Shown one piece after another: positions 61,801 through 64,000 of a DNA stretch of 64,000 bases. Position numbers and translations under genes: made by a program. The notes below the pieces were generated by a model. That model worked only from the letters and a program-made list of their open reading frames with translations. It was not told where the DNA came from and did not search any database. This DNA comes from Pyronema omphalodes (lineage: Eukaryota; Ascomycota; Pezizomycetes; Pezizales; Pyronemataceae). Position 1 is the stretch's first letter. Each line of letters starts with the position of its first letter. Where the stretch lies: positions 237,939-301,938 of the forward strand of contig JAJJXM010000069.1 of assembly GCA_024516155.1 (NCBI GenBank), in the 5' to 3' direction.

Positions 61801-62863
61801 CAAACCCGAAGCCGCCGTCGAACACCTCTCGCTGATCCGCGACCTGAGTGACGACAAAACCAACATTATCGCCTATACAGACGGCTCCCAACTCGAAGGA
61901 AAAACAGGCGCCGGATACTGCATCACCTCAGGTTTCCCCCGTCAAGTCAACGAATCCATCCCCATGGGCACGACCACGGAAGTGTTCGACGCCGAACTAC
62001 GAGCAATTCACGACTGCCTCGAGATGTGCTACAAAATCATCTCCCACAACCACCTCCGACGCCGCCGGATACACGTCTTTACAGACAACCAGGCGGCCAT
62101 CCTCCGCGCCTCCCGCACAACATATGGTCCGGGCCAAGAGCTCGCCCGCGCTATACACGACATCGCCTCCTCCCTCCGTTCCAAAGACACATCCGTCACC
62201 TTACATTGGGTCCCAGGACATACCGACATACCCGGGAATGACCAAGCCGACCTCCTCGCCAAAACTGCAACCACCCTAACTCCCCCCTCTTCGCTACCGG
62301 TCTCCCTGTCCTGGATACACCGACAAATTCACGATCAGTACATCCAAGACTGGACGACCTGGTACTCCTCCGCGCCGAAACTTAAAACATACGACGCCCG
62401 ACACCGTCGACGCCTCGACTATGCCTACACGGCCCCTACCACGCAAACTATCAACCGCAATCTTGGGATTGCGAACCGGACACGGTTATTTTTTGGACTG
62501 CCTTGCTCATCCCCCCACCGCCCAATACCCCTCCCGCTCGTGCTCATGCCCCCTTCACCCTCCGCAATCCCCCAAACATCTCATTCTCTCGTGCCCCCAC
62601 TTCACTTCCCAACGGACCGAACTGCGACGTACACTGAAAATCCCATGACGACGACACCTCACACTACCGACAATCTTACACACCACCGCCGGAACCAAAG
62701 CACTGTCCGCTATGATCTTAGAGACCAAGATAGCGACTGCGGAGTGGGCTCACGCAAGGTTAAGTAAACTCCCCGCTGAGGAGGACACATCTGCTACGCT
62801 GACAACAGACTGGGGACGCTGCTGGACCTGACGGACGAGCACGCGGTTACCTCTAATAATTAA
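58862..62863 (+). pseudogene. LINE D2 ORF2: AP endonuclease, RT, RNase H, CCHC
   Basis: ATG 58862 (MNRYDSSAATLRIVSHNTNR). The endonuclease is complete: LLVQEINV, ITGDLNAHHPLWNS, SVLDLTLAAPAM, GSDHEVIRFQ. A linker with RSKRWWTEEVRLTRKDMTRA follows. RT has KAPGPDSITFACLRKAYDAV, FLDVRGAFDNVS, GIPQGSPASPILF and YIDD (about 60920). A TGA at 60800-60802 stands where D1 has CGA. The frame then continues through RNase H (YTDGSQ, FDAELRAIHDC, FTDNQAAIL, PGHTDIPGNDQADLLA). Near 62435 the frame shifts, and another TGA (62646-62648) stands for CGA. The natural end is near 62863. Confidence 0.88.
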
Positions 62864-63027
62864 AACAAAAAAAAAAGGAAAAAATAATAATAAAAAGAAG
62901 TCGGAGGAGGACGGAGGGAGGGAGAAGCGGGAGGCGAGAGCGGAGAGAGAGACGAGGGAGAGGGGAGATGGAGGAAGCGGACGATGATGAGGAGAGAGTG
63001 GAGACGGGAGACTGGGAGAGCGGAGGC
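62864..63027 (+). other. 3' UTR of LINE D2, start only
   Basis: An A-rich tract (about 62860-62900) directly after the coding end, as in D0 and D1, then a purine-rich sequence. It is cut by the F4 tail. Confidence 0.7.
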
Positions 63028-63767
63028 GTGTTTGTTTGTTTGTTCTCTCATTACTTGTTTGCAACCCGAAGGTTATGACAAGGGACAGATAAATACAAAA
63101 GAGAAGAAGAAAGAAATGTAAAAGCAAAAACCTCGTCTCCACCTCTACCGGTCTCCTCCTCTTGATCGTTGTGGTTGTGGGGTCTGTCCCCACTGTATAC
63201 TTCGGGGGTTTCTTGTCCAAGCGCGTCTGATGTTCCAAGTGCCCTGCTTGCACAGAGGCCGCCTCGCCGGGCTCCTCCCTTTCCTCCTCCCTTCCCCTTC
63301 CCATGTTTAGCCATTTTACCGCCTTTGTTTCCTCCGCGTACAAAAGAAAAGATAACTCCCGCCGCCCCTCCTCTGCTCCTTCCCCGTGCCCCTCTCTCTC
63401 CTTTCGCAACGCCTCTCACTCCTCCCGCCCTTTGAACATAAGAAAAACATCGTCGCACCCAAACAAAGGAAAGTACAAAAGAAACTCGTCTGCCCTCTCT
63501 CGCCTTCCGTCCCCTTCATCTCCCTTCCTGTGCACCATTCCACCCTCCGTTCCCTTCTCATCCGTCGCACCATAAACAGCTCCAACCCGTAAGATAAACA
63601 ATTGAAAGACAAAGAAAAGAAAAACAACAGAAAACAAGAAGAAAGCAAGACTCAAAACACCCGAACCCCAAGCAGACCCAAGCAACGACCCCAGCCCGAT
63701 CCCGTCACCGCGTGCCCGTTCCCTTTCTCTCCGCCTGTCCCTCCTCTACCTTCCCCTTCTGCTTGTC

Positions 63768-63813
<46 letters not shown>

Positions 63814-63900
63814 ACAAAATCCTAAGTAAGAAAGCACTGCAAAATCAGCGCGCGCGAAAGGTCCTAAGGTACTGCGGTCAGTGTAGTCAGCGGTAGGGGT
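63028..63900 (-). other. 3' UTR of LINE F4
   Basis: AAAC tail, hairpin AACC/TTCG/GGTT (63063-63074), shared module (about 63240-63350), purine-rich part, and a poly(A) of nearly 40 bases (63771-63808 on the + strand as T). It is longer than the 22-base tract in F1. Confidence 0.8.
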
Positions 63901-64000
63901 CTATCCCCTTCTGCGAGGCTTCTCTAGCCGGGAGTGTGCCCAGGTCGAGGGGTAGCAACCTGGTTGCAGAGATAAAGGTGGAAAGAGCCTTGGTGCCGGA
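63901..64000 (-). pseudogene. LINE F4 ORF2, last codons
   Basis: The stop TAG at 63903-63901 is preceded by the GTKALSTFISAT region. Compared with F1, small indels (near 63950) disturb the frame, so this copy is probably defective. Confidence 0.65.

Larger units (their letters stand above)
56669..63027 (+). mobile_element. LINE D2, nearly full-length
   Basis: It runs from the 5' box (56669-56715) to the 3' UTR, where F4 cuts it at about 63028. ORF1 is intact. ORF2 has one nonsense mutation and a few small lesions near its end. It inserted in ORF2 of LINE H. It is the best reference for the D family in the window. Confidence 0.9.
63028..64000 (-). mobile_element. LINE F4, 3' end, continues beyond the window
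   Basis: The minus-strand 3' part of an F-family LINE, nearly identical to F1 25811-26740. It inserted in the 3' UTR of D2. The 5' portion lies past base 64000. Confidence 0.85.

Noticed and set aside
1..64000. RIP-mutated repeat region
   Set aside because: The copies are GC-rich, share long open frames and lack AT-rich decay, so strong RIP is not supported.

Overview
The window is a mass of nested retrotransposons from what looks like a filamentous ascomycete fungus. The evidence is the combination of Tad1-type LINEs (AP endonuclease, reverse transcriptase, RNase H and a C-terminal CCHC knuckle) with chromodomain-bearing Ty3/gypsy elements, set in moderately GC-rich DNA without introns. I found no host protein gene, tRNA or rRNA. 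Almost every base belongs to a mobile element or its untranslated regions. All comparisons were made by eye between copies inside the window. The element labels are mine: LINE families A, D, F and H, an ORF1-only family C, and gypsy elements G1 to G3.

Left part (1-9910). LINE copy A1 (+) is interrupted in its 3' UTR by the complete gypsy G1 (1637-7926, TSD CTGCG). A1 sits in LINE D0, D0 abuts the 5' end of a C element (C0), and C0 abuts a fragment of an old F-type LINE (F3).

Centre (9911-49717). One LINE, D1, is inserted in F3 with a 14-bp TSD (9897-9910 and 49718-49731) and has been blown up to about 40 kb. It contains gypsy G2 (10092-23923, TSD CTGAG), which itself holds full-length LINE A2 (13485-20194, 14-bp TSD) and C1 (21679-23657). 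Next comes an F1/F2 tandem (25811-36031, 15-bp TSD). Then comes C2 (36218-45714), which is split by the complete gypsy G3 (36992-44497, TSD CTGAC). A captured antisense gag fragment lies at 47575-47892.

Right part (49732-64000). This holds the rest of F3, a 5' piece of C4, LINE H split by C3 (53660-55645, 16-bp TSD), LINE D2 with a nearly intact coding region, and the 3' end of F4.

The gypsy elements move by Gag, protease, RT/RNase H and a chromodomain integrase. All three have a primer-binding site complementary to their own LTR, which points to Tf1-like self-priming. G2 and G3 also carry an extra ORF (ORF3) after pol. It encodes Cys/His motifs and ends in a membrane segment encoded inside the 3' LTR, a position like that of retroviral nef. 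I regard this as the most novel signal here.

The LINEs share a 5' terminal box with a C-run, a 3' UTR module, an AACC/GGTT hairpin before the tail, and an 8-nt ORF1/ORF2 overlap. The C elements carry these termini and only an ORF1-like gene, so they look like parasites of the LINE machinery.
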